DNA of 64,000 bases from contig CBDDEH010000003.1 in NCBI GenBank assembly GCA_965226865.1, positions 682,001 through 746,000 of the forward strand, written 5' to 3'. This DNA comes from CBDDEH01 sp965226865. Lineage in GTDB: Bacteria; Chloroflexota; Dehalococcoidia; Lucifugimonadales; JAGWBF01. Positions 16,701 to 26,212 of this stretch are shown here, one piece after another. A model generated the notes under the pieces. That model was not told the DNA's origin. It saw only the letters and a program-made list of their open reading frames with translations, and made no database searches. The position numbers and the translations under genes were made by a program. How positions within the stretch are numbered: position 1 is the stretch's first letter; every line of letters begins with the position of its first letter.

Positions 16701-17178
16701 ATATTCCGGCGGCTGTTTCCGGAGCGAGGCAGCCGAATATAGACGCCTCCGACTGCTGCGTGTCGCCTTCGGGCATAGCACGCCGTTCCAGCACGGACTC
16801 CAGCAGCTCGTCACCCAATTCGGTGCGGATGCAGGATTGCTCGGAGGTGGTGAACCTGTCGAACAGCTGCCCCCAGAGGGTGTCAGTGTCGATGCCGAAA
16901 CCACGTATCGCGGGAGCGCCAACCCGCTCCGGCGTCGGCGCTGGGGTCGGGGTCGGGGTCGGCGCTGGGGTGGATGTTGGCGGAACCGGTGTCGGCGTAG
17001 GGGTACTGGTGGCCGGTAAGGGAACGGGCGTTTCTGGAGGCAGGGCCGTTGGCGTCGCTGCCGGTTCGTCGGTACATGCCGACAGCAACGCGACGGCCAG
17101 CAAACACAGCAGCCCAACCCATACTATCCGGCATGAGGACCTTCCCAACGCACTCTTTACGCGCAAAGTGAAGGCCAA
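13732..17178 (-). CDS. Lipoprotein fusing a PQQ-type beta-propeller to a family 5 solute-binding protein
   Basis: Protein of about 1148 aa. I chose the TTG at 17178, with AGGAGG 7 nt upstream; the ATG at 17226 lies before that SD. A signal peptide with lipobox LLSAC (Cys35) and a Pro-Thr linker of about 45 residues lead to a helical Cys-containing domain (about 85-230). Eight propeller repeats follow, of the form VYALDAETGELLW (about 235-600). The rest (about 615-1148) is a complete SBP_bac_5 domain: LEPLAKYDPDGNLVPALA, ITWKLKEGLKWSDGSDMTAE, GTGPYRI, RQAMSLAIDRSRI. It should bind peptides or similar ligands outside the membrane. No permease gene adjoins. The stop codon TAA overlaps the IS target duplication. 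Confidence 0.85.
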   Translation of the reverse strand: MAFTLRVKSALGRSSCRIVWVGLLCLLAVALLSACTDEPAATPTALPPETPVPLPATSTPTPTPVPPTSTPAPTPTPTPAPTPERVGAPAIRGFGIDTDTLWGQLFDRFTTSEQSCIRTELGDELLESVLERRAMPEGDTQQSEASIFGCLAPETAAGIFLSALVAQMEGLTEEAEGCLRELLADADVADIVAGTLPDASPAAATAALKFTVGLLSCVPEQILSGDAGPPDPPQADVSLLWRNPTGGWVVNAPTVVDGAVYAGSDDNHVYALDAETGELLWRFETDDVIRSSPTVAGGAVYAGSNDNHVYALDAETGGLLWSYDTGDWAQYSPTVSGGMVYLGALAEGDHRVHALDAMTGEVLWFAERPYPFTPEFTPTVAGDKVYVPGGFGEFHALDASTGKVVWSFNTGIPVKSPPTVIGGIVYLTAFNTAHALDEATGALIWSYGAERLPARDFPAVVVDNVYYFSPDEHIYALDTATGEILWSYEAGMMINTAPVTAGGMVYVGSESGRFYALDAATGGLVWSRESMAWALQSPMVADGVLYAESSDGHLRALDAATGEELWRFQKGYFDGVPSYTITGGVLYVGSLDGGVYAFIAPLETTTEGKVLTILYWQAPTLPGPYLSGGAKDLDAGAITLEPLAKYDPDGNLVPALAAQIPTIENGGFSQDLMSITWKLKEGLKWSDGSDMTAEDVVFTWLYCVDEDTGCTAESSFDGIASVLALDNLTVQIAFDAPTPYPYQAFVGAGTPIISRAQFADCIGAAATTCEAQNTAPLGTGPYRITGFKTNEGAVYERNPFYRGPAPYFDRVVLKGGGDAISAARAVMERGEADYAWNTQVEPEILTRMEAAGLGTVVVAFTSQVERIVVNQTNPDPALGDNRSEYLDGQNPHPFLTFKPIRQAMSLAIDRSRISEDLYGFAAELTCNLLTGPPIYVSTANDGCLLQDIEGANRLLDDNGVLDTDGDGVREYNGVPLRITYQTSANAIRQDTQALVRGWWRKIGIETELVQHDASVFFGGDPVANKEASYRRFFADVQMYASGSGIDPQQSLSGPLCKHIPTKGNNWALGNIARSCNPEYDRLYAQLEQTQIGSEREALVKQLHDMDVQRYYEIPLVSRGFVSAHLNTLKGVRINGWDSEMWNIAEWRR

Positions 17179-17291
17179 CTGCTTGCCTCCTTCGTTAGGT
17201 AGATCCGCGGCCTCCGAGCTCGTCATATGCCACGTGGGGACGGTAGGGCACGCCCCCGCAGAGTAATTCTGCCACTATGCAGGTTGGCAAA

Positions 17292-19390
17292 TCAAGGCGC
17301 GTAGCTGTAGACAACGGGTAGCCCCGCAATGTCGGTGACGCTGGAATCGGTGTGGTGCGCTATTTGTACGCGGCCGGTGCCGCAGTCGCCGAACTCGTCA
17401 CAGGAGATGACCCCGATGATACCCCTGAAGCCGGAAACTCCGGCCAGCGCCTCCCGGAGCTTGGCCCGGTCGATGTACAGCGCATCTCCGTCGACAACAG
17501 CGACCACGTCGATCGCGCGGAGGAGCATCGTGGCCGCGTCGTAGGCGTGGGCCAAATAGGCGGATGTGGGCGCCTCGCCGTACCGCTCTCGATAGTCGGC
17601 GATGAGCGCCTCGCCGCTCTTGCCGGTCGCCTCGTTCGTGTTGCCGACGGAGCTCAACTCCGGACCTGGGAAGTAGACGCCCTCCGACTCGGGGATGGCC
17701 AGGAACTCGGAGACCAGCAGGGCCGCGCCGCCAATCAGCGTGACGTCCTCAAGCCCAGCGATCTGGCCGACCTGCTGGACGATGTGGGCGCCTTCTTCCT
17801 GGAAGAGGGAAAAAAGAGGCCACCCGGACTGCCCGCCGCAATCCGGGTGAGGACGGGGGCCATGTCCGTATCGCCCCTGCTGACAGAGGCGACGGCGACC
17901 GAGCCGCCTAGCTCCTCGAATGCGGTGGCGAAGGCGCCGGTGAGGCCGGTAGTGTAGGGGTCGCCGTCGTGGATGGCCGCCATCCTGCGTAGGCCGAGAT
18001 CGTTGTAGGCGAACTGCGCCACCGCGCGCGCCTCATGCAGATCGTTGCTGGAGGTCCGGTAGTAGCCGGGATGATGGTTGGAATCGGCGTTGCCGCGAAG
18101 GTCGGAGGTCAGCGAAGGGGCCGTATTGGAGGAAGAGATCATCACCAGGCCGGCCTCGCTGAGGATTGGCGAGGCGGCTGTGGCGGCGACCGAGCAGGAC
18201 GTGCCGATGACGCCGACGACCCGGGGGTCGCCGGTCACCGTATCCGCGGCGGCACGTCCGCCTTCCTCGGTGCAGAGCGAGTCGAGGCCGGCGCCCATCT
18301 CGACATCGTGCCCTTTGACAGGACCATAGTCAGCCAACGCCAGCGCCACGCCGCGTTGGCTCGGGGCGCCCAGGTCACCAAGCCCTGTAAGGACGTGCAT
18401 CGAACGTATCTGGATGGCCTCTCCGGGTGCCACCTCCACCGCTCCCAGATATCCGGACCCCATCGAGTCATCCGGAAACGTTAAGTACTTCGCAGGCGGT
18501 TCTATCTCAAGCGACTCGTTGTAGCCGTGGTATCTGATGGTTATGAGATCGCGCGCCTCATCGTCCACGCCTTCAACAACAATCCTGATCTCCCTGGTCA
18601 GGAAGTCATCGGCGCCCACAACCCTGACAAGGTTGCCGCCTAGGAGCCCGAGTCCCTCCATCCCGCTTTCCTGACCGGTCTGATCAGAGACAAGCAGGTA
18701 GCCTCTGGTCCCATCGTCAAGGTCTATGGATTCGTTCAGAGTCGCGCTAGCGTCGTTCGGCAGGTGAAGTAATCCGACCAGCTGCACGACGCCCAGGAAA
18801 TCAGAGTCAGGAGGACTCCCCTTGAACCACTGGTTTGATTCAGGGTCCCGGATGTAGCTGTCCTCTCCTATGACCACCCCGTTCATCTCGATCATCTCAC
18901 TGTCGGGGTTCAGGGATATCTTGAATTTGAACCTGTCCGGCAGGACAATAGCGCCGCTTATCCGTATGGAGCCCTCCTCTCCAACGCCTTCCACAGGGAA
19001 GATAGCCAGCAGATTGGACTCCCCGTCGAAAGAGAAGCTCTCAACCTGCTGCATGGCCTGCGCGTTGCATGAAGAGACCGTTGCGGCATCGCCGAGCATG
19101 CCGCCGGGCAAGCAATCCGGAGGAAGGTCTATATCGCCTTCGATCTCGACATCCCGGTCGATCTTGGACGTGGTGTCCGGTGGGGCCGTTGCCGTGGGAG
19201 TTGGCGCGTGTGTGGGCGTCGGCGTAGCCGTGGGCGCAGGGACGACGGTCGGTGTGGAAGTCGGTTCGGCCGTTGGAGCAGGCTCTGTAACTGTGGGCTG
19301 CTGCTGCGTCATTGCGGAGTCGTTGCCGCAGCCAACGAGGGCTGCAGCTATCAGGACTATCGCGATTACCAGACAGAATTCCTTTTTCAC
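17292..19390 (-). CDS. Lipoprotein fusing an LppX-like domain to a type 1 periplasmic binding protein (frameshifted)
   Basis: Starts MKKEFCLVIAIVLIAAALVGC (lipobox Cys21), then a Thr-Pro linker to about residue 75. Residues about 110-320 look like an LppX/LprG-type lipid-binding domain (VESFSFDGESNLLA, RISGAIVLPDRFKFKI, GEDSYIRDPESNQWFKGSP, TREIRIVVEGVDDE). From about 335 a branched-chain amino-acid-type binding protein follows (PSQRGVALALADYGPVKGHD, VVGVIGTSCSVAATAASPIL, AGLVMISSSNTAPSLT). A one-base shift at an A run near 17809-17814 moves the end into another frame (SEALIADYRERYG, AYLAHAYDAATMLLRAID), stopping at 17292. Sensor or scavenging roles are possible; no transporter genes adjoin. 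Confidence 0.78.
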
Positions 19391-19859
19391 GCCAGATCCT
19401 TTCGAAACAATTGATCCGTCTCATGTCAAAGCTGATGCGCTTCCGCCACATCAATTTTACCACGCAGGTCTGATGAGGCCGTATGGTGAGTTTACAGACT
19501 TTCACACGGTTTGTCGATGGCAGCGCCCTCACAATGCGTTCCTTATTCGCCGTGGCACGTCACGCGGGTGGCGGCACGAAGCCGGCCTAGGGTGCGCACC
19601 ACCTTGAGCACGGTGGCGAATTCCGGGTTGCCGTTGGGAGACTACCAGGTCAGGGATGAATCCTTGACAGATGTCTTCCCGGTCGGGCGGCAGGAAGGAT
19701 GGCAACTGGAACTTTTAGGGATAGGTCGTCTGGGGTTAGCGATCGGCACTCTGCTAACCGGAGGCCTTGGCACCATCACTTCCAGCCGCCTCCAGGCCCA
19801 CTGACCTGTGTCGATGTCCAGCGACTATGTCCGCCTAAGTGGTCAGGAAAAATGTCCAT
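19391..19859. other. Intergenic stretch with a decayed C-terminal tail
   Basis: Upstream region of the 19390 gene and then remnants. On the plus strand 19708-19802 reads RLGLAIGTLLTGGLGTITSS, then RLQAH and a stop, and is similar at DNA level to 32218-32313 (shared GCCTCCAGGCCCAC). Both look like the hydrophobic C-terminal anchor of LRR-type surface proteins. No intact gene seen. Confidence 0.45.
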
Positions 19860-20388
19860 CTAGAAACTCGGACGGAAACCCCGATTCTCCCCAAGCCGTC
19901 GTTTTCCTAACGTCGATTGTCGATGTAACAGTTGGTTATTGAAACGTATTACATACACTACCATGCCGTATAAGACTGGAATACGTCTGCTTGGCGTAGC
20001 GCGAAACCCGGCCAATAGCTTTCCGGCCAGACTTCTAGAAACTCGGACGGAAACCCCGATTCTCCCCAAGCCGTCGTTTTCCTAACGTCGATTGTCGATG
20101 TAACAGTTGGTTATTGAAACGTATTACATACACTACCATGCCGTATAAGACTGGAATACGTCTGCTTGGCGTAGCGCGAAACCCGGCCAATGGCTTTCCG
20201 GCCAGACTTCTAGAAACTCGGACGGAAACCCCGATTCTCCCCAAGCCGTCGTTTTCCTAACGTCGATTGTCGATGTAACAGTTGGTTATTGAAACGTATT
20301 ACATACACTACCATGCCGTATAAGACTGGAATACGTCTGCTTGGCGTAGCGCGAAACCCGGCCAATGGCTTTCCGGCCAGACTTCTAG
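19860..20388 (+). mobile_element. Three tandem 171-bp MITE copies (copies 3-5)
   Basis: CTAG sites at 19860, 20035, 20210 and 20385 separate three head-to-tail copies, each exactly 175 nt including one CTAG. Each junction shares a single CTAG, as if every new copy inserted into the CTAG at the end of the previous one. The copies are nearly identical (one base differs near 20017), pointing to recent amplification. Confidence 0.9.
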
Positions 20389-20413
20389 GCCGCTGTCATA
20401 CCATCGGACTGTG

Positions 20414-21908
20414 CTACGCGGGACCTGCCCTGGTGCGCATCATGGGCGGGCTCTTGGCTTCGGCGTACTTGCTGACCGTGTTCCTGTGGATGCCCAACTC
20501 CCTGGCGATTGCCCGAATGGAGAGGCCCCGAAGCTTAGCCTGCTGCACGGCCTTCCACCGAACCCTCTGTCGCGGCGTGGGTTTCCTGCGTGGCGATGCC
20601 GGAGGCTTGCGAACTCTGCCGCCGCCGTTCAATGTGGCGCTGTCGGCCTCGATGGCGTCGAGGGATGCCAGGCTCTCCTTGGGGTGGCTGCCCACGCCGT
20701 TGACCCTACGGTCAAGGCCGGGGCCATATCGGAGAGGACCATTGGAGGCACGGAGAACTCCAGGGCGCGGCGGCGCCTCCTGTGTGGGGATCGTGCGTCC
20801 CCGGTACTGCACGAGGAGCTGACCGTCCAGGCCCTCATGGACCTCCAGCTGCGCTCCGGCGTAGCTAGGCCGCTCCTTACCAGGCAGCAGCTGCAAGGTA
20901 CGCCAGTTGTACTTGACGGTGTTGTCCCTGGCCACCTTGCGGCGGTGCTTGAAACAGAGTATCTGGTCCAGGGCCACCGATGACTCCATAGGGCGGTAAG
21001 CAACGCTTGAGTGCTCTGCCGGAACCCCGAACTTCTCGTTGAAGCGCGGCAGGAAGCGGTGCAGGACTTCATTGGCCTCGTCGATGGTGGTGACGCCCGC
21101 CAGGCGCAGCTCGGTCACCAGCCGGTCCTGGAATGTCCCCGCCGTCCGCTCGACCCGGCCCTTCGCCTGCGGTGACCTGGCGAATATCTGGCGTATCCCC
21201 AGCTCCTCCATGGCGCGGGCGAACTGGGTTGGCCCGGCCGGCTTCTGGCGAGGCTCTCCAGTATGCTTGAAGACCGCGTGTCGGTCGCTGTAGACGGCCA
21301 GCGGTATCCCGCATTGCCGGATCAACCCCTCCATGAGAAGGAAGTAGCCGCGGGTGTCCTCCTCCTGGCTGAACAGAGCGTCAGGCACAGTGCCGGTGGC
21401 GTCGTCCACGGCCAACAGCAGGACGAACCGGGGTCCTTGTTACCCCAGCCACCGATGGTGGCTCCCATCTATCTGCAGCAGCAGCCCTTCTTGGGCCATG
21501 CGTTTGCGCCGGACACGGTGTCTGGGCGGCCGGCGGCGGCGGGGGCTGTCCATGCCGGCGCTGACCAGGATGCGGCGCACCGTAGAGCGGCTCAGGTCGA
21601 TCCCCTCCAGTTCCATCAACAACTCGGTCAGATGCGTATGGTTGTTCCAGCGTAGCGAGTGCGGGCCAGCTGCACCACGTAAGTCATCTTGGTCTCCGTC
21701 GTGGTGTTGGCTGGTCGGCGGCCACGATTCCCGTGGGCGAGTGCGGCGGCGCCCTCCTTCCTACTAGGCCGCCAGAATACGCCTCATGTGGCGTTCGCTC
21801 ACTCCCAGGACCTCGGCCGCCTGACATACCGGCACCTGACCCACCAGAACGCTGTTGAGCACCTGAAGTCTCGTCTGCTCCTTCTGCGTCAATGTCACAC
21901 CTTCCATG
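20414..21908 (-). pseudogene. ISNCY-like transposase, broken
   Basis: The N-terminal HTH starts at the ATG 21908 (MEGVTLTQKEQTRLQVLNSV, then VCQAAEVLGVSERHMRRILA) but meets two stops near 21765. Later fragments read STVRRILVSAGMDSPRRRR and, from 21415 on, a long open frame with VYSDRHAVF, KGRVERTAGTFQDRLVTELR and NEKFGVPAEHSS, ending in a second HTH-like tail (RWKAVQQAKLRGLSIRAIARELG). This matches ISNCY-type DDE transposases. Ends were not resolved. Confidence 0.7.
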
Positions 21909-22031
21909 GGATGACATTTTCGCTGACCAGTTAGCTACTGACATAATCGTAGAACAACGACATAAACGGCGGAGAGATAATGTACCGGCGAGGCGGGGTT
22001 GAGCGTTGAGGAGGGGCGCTTGAAAAGTGTA

Positions 22032-22049
22032 CCCCCCCCCCCCCCCCCC
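22032..22049. other. C18 homopolymer
   Basis: An 18-nt C run just inside the IS21 left end, directly after GTGTA. The matching right end has GGTACACTTTTCC without such a run, so it is an expansion or an artefact. Confidence 0.85.
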
Positions 22050-22092
22050 GCCTTCCATAGGGTTCGTAGAGAACTTTATGGAAGGTGTAAGG

Positions 22093-23592
22093 ATGTACAA
22101 GGTGGAGTTGTACGTGCGAGTGCGCCGGGCCTGCATGGTGGAGGGGATGAGCAGCCGTGAGGCTGCCCGGGTGTTCGGGCTGCACCGGGATACGGTGCGC
22201 AAGATGCTGGAGCACTCCGTGCCTCCCGGGTACCGTCGGCAGTCACCTCCTCGTCGTCCCAAGCTGGACCCGTACCGCGGAGTGATCGACCGGATCCTGG
22301 AGGAGGACCGTAGTCTTCCGAAGAAGCAGCGCCACACTGCGAAGCGTATCTACGAGCGCCTGAGAGCGGAGCACAGCTTCACCGGCAAGTACACGATAGT
22401 CAAGGACTACGTGCGCGAGCGGCGTCGCCGGACACGGGAGATGTACGTTCCGCTCTCCCATCCCGCGGGAGATGCCCAGTGCGACTTCGGCCAGGCGAAG
22501 GCGGTGATCGGAGGAGTAGAGCAGACCATCCACTACTTCGTGCTGGACCTTCCCCACAGCGACGCGTGCTTCGTCAAGGCCTACCCCGCAGAGACGACCG
22601 AGGCGTTCTGCGACGGTCACGTCTCGGCGTTGTCGTTCCTGGGCGGTGTGCCCCGGAGCATCGTGTACGACAACACGAGGTTGGCGGTGGCGAAGATCCT
22701 GGGAGACGGCCGGCGCCGGCGTACTCGTGTGTTCTCCGAGCTCGTGTCCCACTACCTGTTCGAGGATCGGTTCGGCCGTCCCGGCAAGGGTAACGACAAG
22801 GGCAAGGTGGAGGGGTTGGTGGGATATGCTCGTCGGAACTTCCTGGTGCCTGTGCCGTCGTTCGAGAGCTTCGATGCCCTCAACGCCTACCTGGAGGAGA
22901 GGTGCCTGGAACGGCTGGGGAGACGGTTGCGTGGGCACGAGGAGACGATAGGCCAGCGGATGGAGCGTGACCTGGAGGCCCTGCTGCCGCTCCCCACCGT
23001 GCCCTACGACGCCAGCGACAAGCACGTGAGCCGTGTCAGCTCCCTGTCCCTGGTGCGGTACCGTACCAACGACTACTCGGTGCCCGTGGCCTACGGTCAC
23101 ATGGAAGTTGTGGTGCGAGGCTATGTGGGTGAGGTGGTGATCAGCTGCGGGGCAGAGGTGATAGCCCGGCACAGGCGCTCATACGAACGCGACGACTTCG
23201 TGTTCGACCCGGTGCACTACCTGCCGCTGCTGGAGCGCAAGACGGGAGCGCTGGACCAGGCTGCTCCGCTTGCCGGGTGGGAGTTGCCGGAGGAGTTCGG
23301 CGTGCTGAGGCGGCTGCTGGAGTCGAGGATGGGCAGGCGCGGCAAGCGTGAGTTCGTGCAGGTGCTGCGGTTGATGGAGAGCTTCCGCAAGGAGGAGGTG
23401 TACGAGGGTGTGCGGGATGCCCTCAGGCTCGGCGCCATAAGCTTCGACGCCGTCAAGCACCTGGTGCTGTGCAGAGTGGAGGGTCGTCCCCAGAGACTCG
23501 ACCTACAGCTGTATCCCTATCTGCCCAGGGTCAGCGTGACCAGGACAGCAGCCAGGGACTACATGGCGCTCATGCCGGGGAGCGGGCGGTGA
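22093..23592 (+). CDS. istA: IS21-family transposase IstA
   Basis: DDE transposase of about 500 aa from the ATG at 22093 (MYKVELYVRVRRACMVEGMS), preceded by a GGAAGG-type SD. The N-terminal HTH is SSREAARVFGLHRDTVRKML. The catalytic core shows Asp in QCDFGQAK, Asp in IVYDNTRLAV and Glu in DKGKVEGLVGYARRNFL. The C-terminal region has the usual RYRTNDYSVPVAYGH block. Length fits the family. The stop overlaps the istB start by 4 nt (GTGA), giving coupled translation. It looks intact. Confidence 0.92.
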   Translation: MYKVELYVRVRRACMVEGMSSREAARVFGLHRDTVRKMLEHSVPPGYRRQSPPRRPKLDPYRGVIDRILEEDRSLPKKQRHTAKRIYERLRAEHSFTGKYTIVKDYVRERRRRTREMYVPLSHPAGDAQCDFGQAKAVIGGVEQTIHYFVLDLPHSDACFVKAYPAETTEAFCDGHVSALSFLGGVPRSIVYDNTRLAVAKILGDGRRRRTRVFSELVSHYLFEDRFGRPGKGNDKGKVEGLVGYARRNFLVPVPSFESFDALNAYLEERCLERLGRRLRGHEETIGQRMERDLEALLPLPTVPYDASDKHVSRVSSLSLVRYRTNDYSVPVAYGHMEVVVRGYVGEVVISCGAEVIARHRRSYERDDFVFDPVHYLPLLERKTGALDQAAPLAGWELPEEFGVLRRLLESRMGRRGKREFVQVLRLMESFRKEEVYEGVRDALRLGAISFDAVKHLVLCRVEGRPQRLDLQLYPYLPRVSVTRTAARDYMALMPGSGR

Positions 23593-24371
23593 GCGAGAGG
23601 TCTACGGTGCTGTTGGAGCACCACCTCAAGGAGCTGAAGCTGCCGACCTTCCTGAGGGAGTACGGCAAGGTGGCCGCCCAGTGTGCCGCTGAGGACGTAG
23701 ACCATCCGGGCTACCTGCAGAGGCTCTCTGAGCTTGAGCTGATAGACCGCCATCATCGCATGGTGGACCGCAGGATCAAGGCTGCTCGCTTCCCTGCCAC
23801 GAAGAGCCTCGACACCTTCGACTTCCTGGCCATCCCGTCGGTGAACAAGCACCTGGTCATGCAGCTGGCACGCTGCGAGTACGTAGACCGGCGTGAGAAC
23901 GTCATCGCCGTCGGCAACAGCGGGACCGGCAAGACCCACGTGGCCCTCGGCCTGGGACTCGCCGCCTGCCAGAGGGGACTGTCGGTCGGCTTCACCACGG
24001 CCGCCTCGCTGGTCCACGAGCTGATTGAGGCCAGGGACGAGCGACGGCTGCTCAACCTCCAGAAGAAGCTGGCCCGTCTCAAGCTGCTCATCATCGACGA
24101 ACTCGGCTCCGTCCCACTTTCCAAGACCGGAGCCGAGCTCCTCTTCGAGGTCTTCAGCCAGAGATACGAGAGAGGGTCTATCCTGGTCACCACAAATCTG
24201 CCCTTCGACGAGTGGACCGAGGTCTTCGGCTCTGAGAGGCTGACCGGAGCCCTGCTAGACCACCTCACTCACCGTGTTCACATCCCGGAGATGAACGGCG
24301 AGAGCTACCGTCTCAAGCAGAGCCGACAGGCCGAGGCCGTGCGCGCTGCCAGCGATCCTGCTGACGCATAA
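23589..24371 (+). CDS. istB: IS21-family helper ATPase IstB
   Basis: AAA+ ATPase of about 260 aa that helps IstA choose targets. The GTG start at 23589 overlaps the istA stop. Visible motifs: N-terminal LLEHHLKELKLPTFLREYGK, Walker A GNSGTGKTH, Walker B LKLLIIDELG, sensor ILVTTNLPFDEW and the C-terminal end DHLTHRVHIPEMNGESYRL. Length and motifs are complete, so it is probably functional, although the IS1380 insertion has separated it from the right terminus. Confidence 0.92.
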   Translation: MSERSTVLLEHHLKELKLPTFLREYGKVAAQCAAEDVDHPGYLQRLSELELIDRHHRMVDRRIKAARFPATKSLDTFDFLAIPSVNKHLVMQLARCEYVDRRENVIAVGNSGTGKTHVALGLGLAACQRGLSVGFTTAASLVHELIEARDERRLLNLQKKLARLKLLIIDELGSVPLSKTGAELLFEVFSQRYERGSILVTTNLPFDEWTEVFGSERLTGALLDHLTHRVHIPEMNGESYRLKQSRQAEAVRAASDPADA

Positions 24372-24391
24372 ACCCCGCCGCATTCACTCCA

Positions 24392-26106
24392 GTTAACCCG
24401 AATCCACCGAAGGACACTGATGGACGGCGTGAGGACAGCGGAAGGGGGTGGGTGAGGGAGCTACAGGGGAGATGGCCTGGGGTCTTGGGGTAGATGGGAG
24501 GCCGGAGGACGGTCTTCAGTCGCCGCACAGGGCCCCTAAGGCCCTATGCGGGAGTTGCGATGCGCGGGATGGCGAGAGGATACGCAGCAGGGGACTCTCG
24601 CGACCGGGGTGGCGCGAGATTGCGGGGACGTTGGGTCAGTTGCAGGCTGGCCGTCAGGCCGGGTACGGAATGGCTTGCAGCCGGGCCAAGGCGCGACTGA
24701 ACTGGGTTTCCCAGGGCCAGCGTTGGGGGAGATGCAGGGTGAGGCGGCGTGCCGAGCGGGTGATCCGTCCGGCCAAGGCAAAGACCCGCCGCCTGAGGGT
24801 CTTGGTGATCACGGTCCGCTCGCCCAGACCAATCCGCGCCGTCCAGCGGGCCAGGTTATGCGCCATCACCTGTACCGCCAGCCAGGCGCCGTTGGCGGCG
24901 AAGCGCCCCGACGGCATGTGGTTCAGCCCGACGCCGTACTTGAGGTCGCGTATGGCGTTCTCGACCTCGGCGTGGCGGCGATGATCGGCCTCCAGTTCGA
25001 GCAGCTCCCCGTCCCGGTCGGTGATGAAGCCGTGATAGCTGTATCTGGCGAAGAGGGCCAGCTGGGAACCGGGTGTCGGCTTCACCCGCCGGACAATGAG
25101 CCGCGCCGGCGGGGCGTCCGGCTTGGTCTGGAACGGGGTGTAAGTCGTCTCGGCGACATCGGCGGCGCCGTCCATCCAGTAGGGAATGGGAGTCCAGTCC
25201 TCCTCTGGTATCGCCTCGATCAGGTCCCGCAGGCTGGCGCGCTGGCGGATGGTGATGGAGAAGCGGACATCCATTTCCCGGCAGGCGGCAACGACAGTGT
25301 GGGCGTAGAAGCCGCTGTCGGCCCGCACCGTGAGTTGGCCCCTGGCCCCGCCGTAGCGCACCCGTCCCACCGTCTCACGCAGGAAGTGGGCGGCGCCACG
25401 GGCGGTGTTGGCACGGGCCCTCGCGCAGCCGGGACATCAGCACGTCTCCGGTGCCGGCGGCAATGGCCAGCAGCGGGTGATAGCCGCGGGCGCCGGTATA
25501 GCCGTGGTGGCGCGCTCCCTCCTTGGCCAGTCCATAGGTCTCGCAGATGGTCGAGTCCAGGTCGATGGTCAGGGGCGAGTCGCCGGGTCCGGCCCCAGCG
25601 GCCCAGGCCCGGGCCAACAACTGGCGGCTCACCCGGTCCAGCTGACGGACATGCCCCCACCGGAAGCTGCGCAGGAAGGTCCCCAGGGTGGATGGCGCCT
25701 TGACCACGCAGCCTGGAACACCGACCGTCCCACCAGCGCGCAGCACATCGGCGTCGTCGATGCAATCTCCGCCTGCCAGCGCGGAAGCGACCAGCGTCAG
25801 CATCTTGTCCCCAGTGTTCGCCCGTCCCGGCGCTCCGCCGAGGTCAAGGTGATGGTCGACGAGTTCCCGCAGGCCAGGTGCCGGGCTAGGGTGGCCGGCA
25901 GGAGCAGGCCGGCATTGGCCACCAGGCGATGGTCGTCAAAGAGGATGCGGATACGGTCGGGTTTGTTCTGTGGCAGCATCTATTGGGTGCTCCTTGTTTC
26001 CGGGCGGGTTTCTGTTCCAAAACCATTATCCCAGATTCAGAGGAGCACCCGCTGGCTTCTTCAAGGGCTGTCCCCAAGGACGTCCTTCGGTGGATTCGGG
26101 GTTAAC
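24392..26106 (-). mobile_element. IS1380-family insertion sequence nested in the IS21
   Basis: Inverted ends GTTAACCCGAATCCACCGAA at 24392-24411 and the reverse complement with one extra G at 26082-26106. The transposase inside runs on the minus strand. It begins 20 nt after istB. No obvious target duplication. Confidence 0.75.
24654..25979 (-). pseudogene. IS1380-family transposase, frameshifted twice
   Basis: The three parts together give the whole protein. The start at 25979 has MLPQNKPDRIRILFDDHRLVANAGLLLP. A middle frame (25803-25375) has Asp in PLTIDLDSTICETYGLAKEG. The last frame (25370-24654) has Asp in VRADSGFYAHT, Glu in HAEVENAIRDLKYGVGLNHMPSGRF and a basic C-terminus. The one-base shifts near 25410 and 25850 lie in GC-rich runs and may be sequencing errors. 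Confidence 0.82.
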
Positions 26107-26212
26107 AGCTCCTACTGACCTCCCCGTCTGGGTGACATTTTCGCTGAACATCGACGCCCGGCTGGTACACTTTTCCTCCGCCACGTGTCCTAAGATTACT
26201 CCGCCCTTGACA

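Larger units (their letters stand above)
21990..26200 (+). mobile_element. IS21-family element, interrupted by an IS1380 element
   Basis: istA and istB lie at the left. A TGAAAAGTGTACC motif at 22021-22033 and its inverted partner GGTACACTTTTCC at about 26168-26180 are the internal end repeats usual in IS21 elements. The IS1380 element at 24392-26106 separates istB from the right end. The right end abuts the truncated P-II gene. Outer boundaries are approximate. Confidence 0.65.

Noticed and set aside
14146..17019. Two long plus-strand frames opposite the PQQ-binding-protein fusion
   Set aside because: They are antisense shadows of a 1148-codon gene with unmistakable domains; the frames lack motifs and ribosome-binding sites.
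22027..22092. Poly-Pro N-terminal extension of IstA through the C18 run
   Set aside because: Starting at GTG 22027 would translate the homopolymer. The ATG at 22093 has an SD and matches the usual IstA start.
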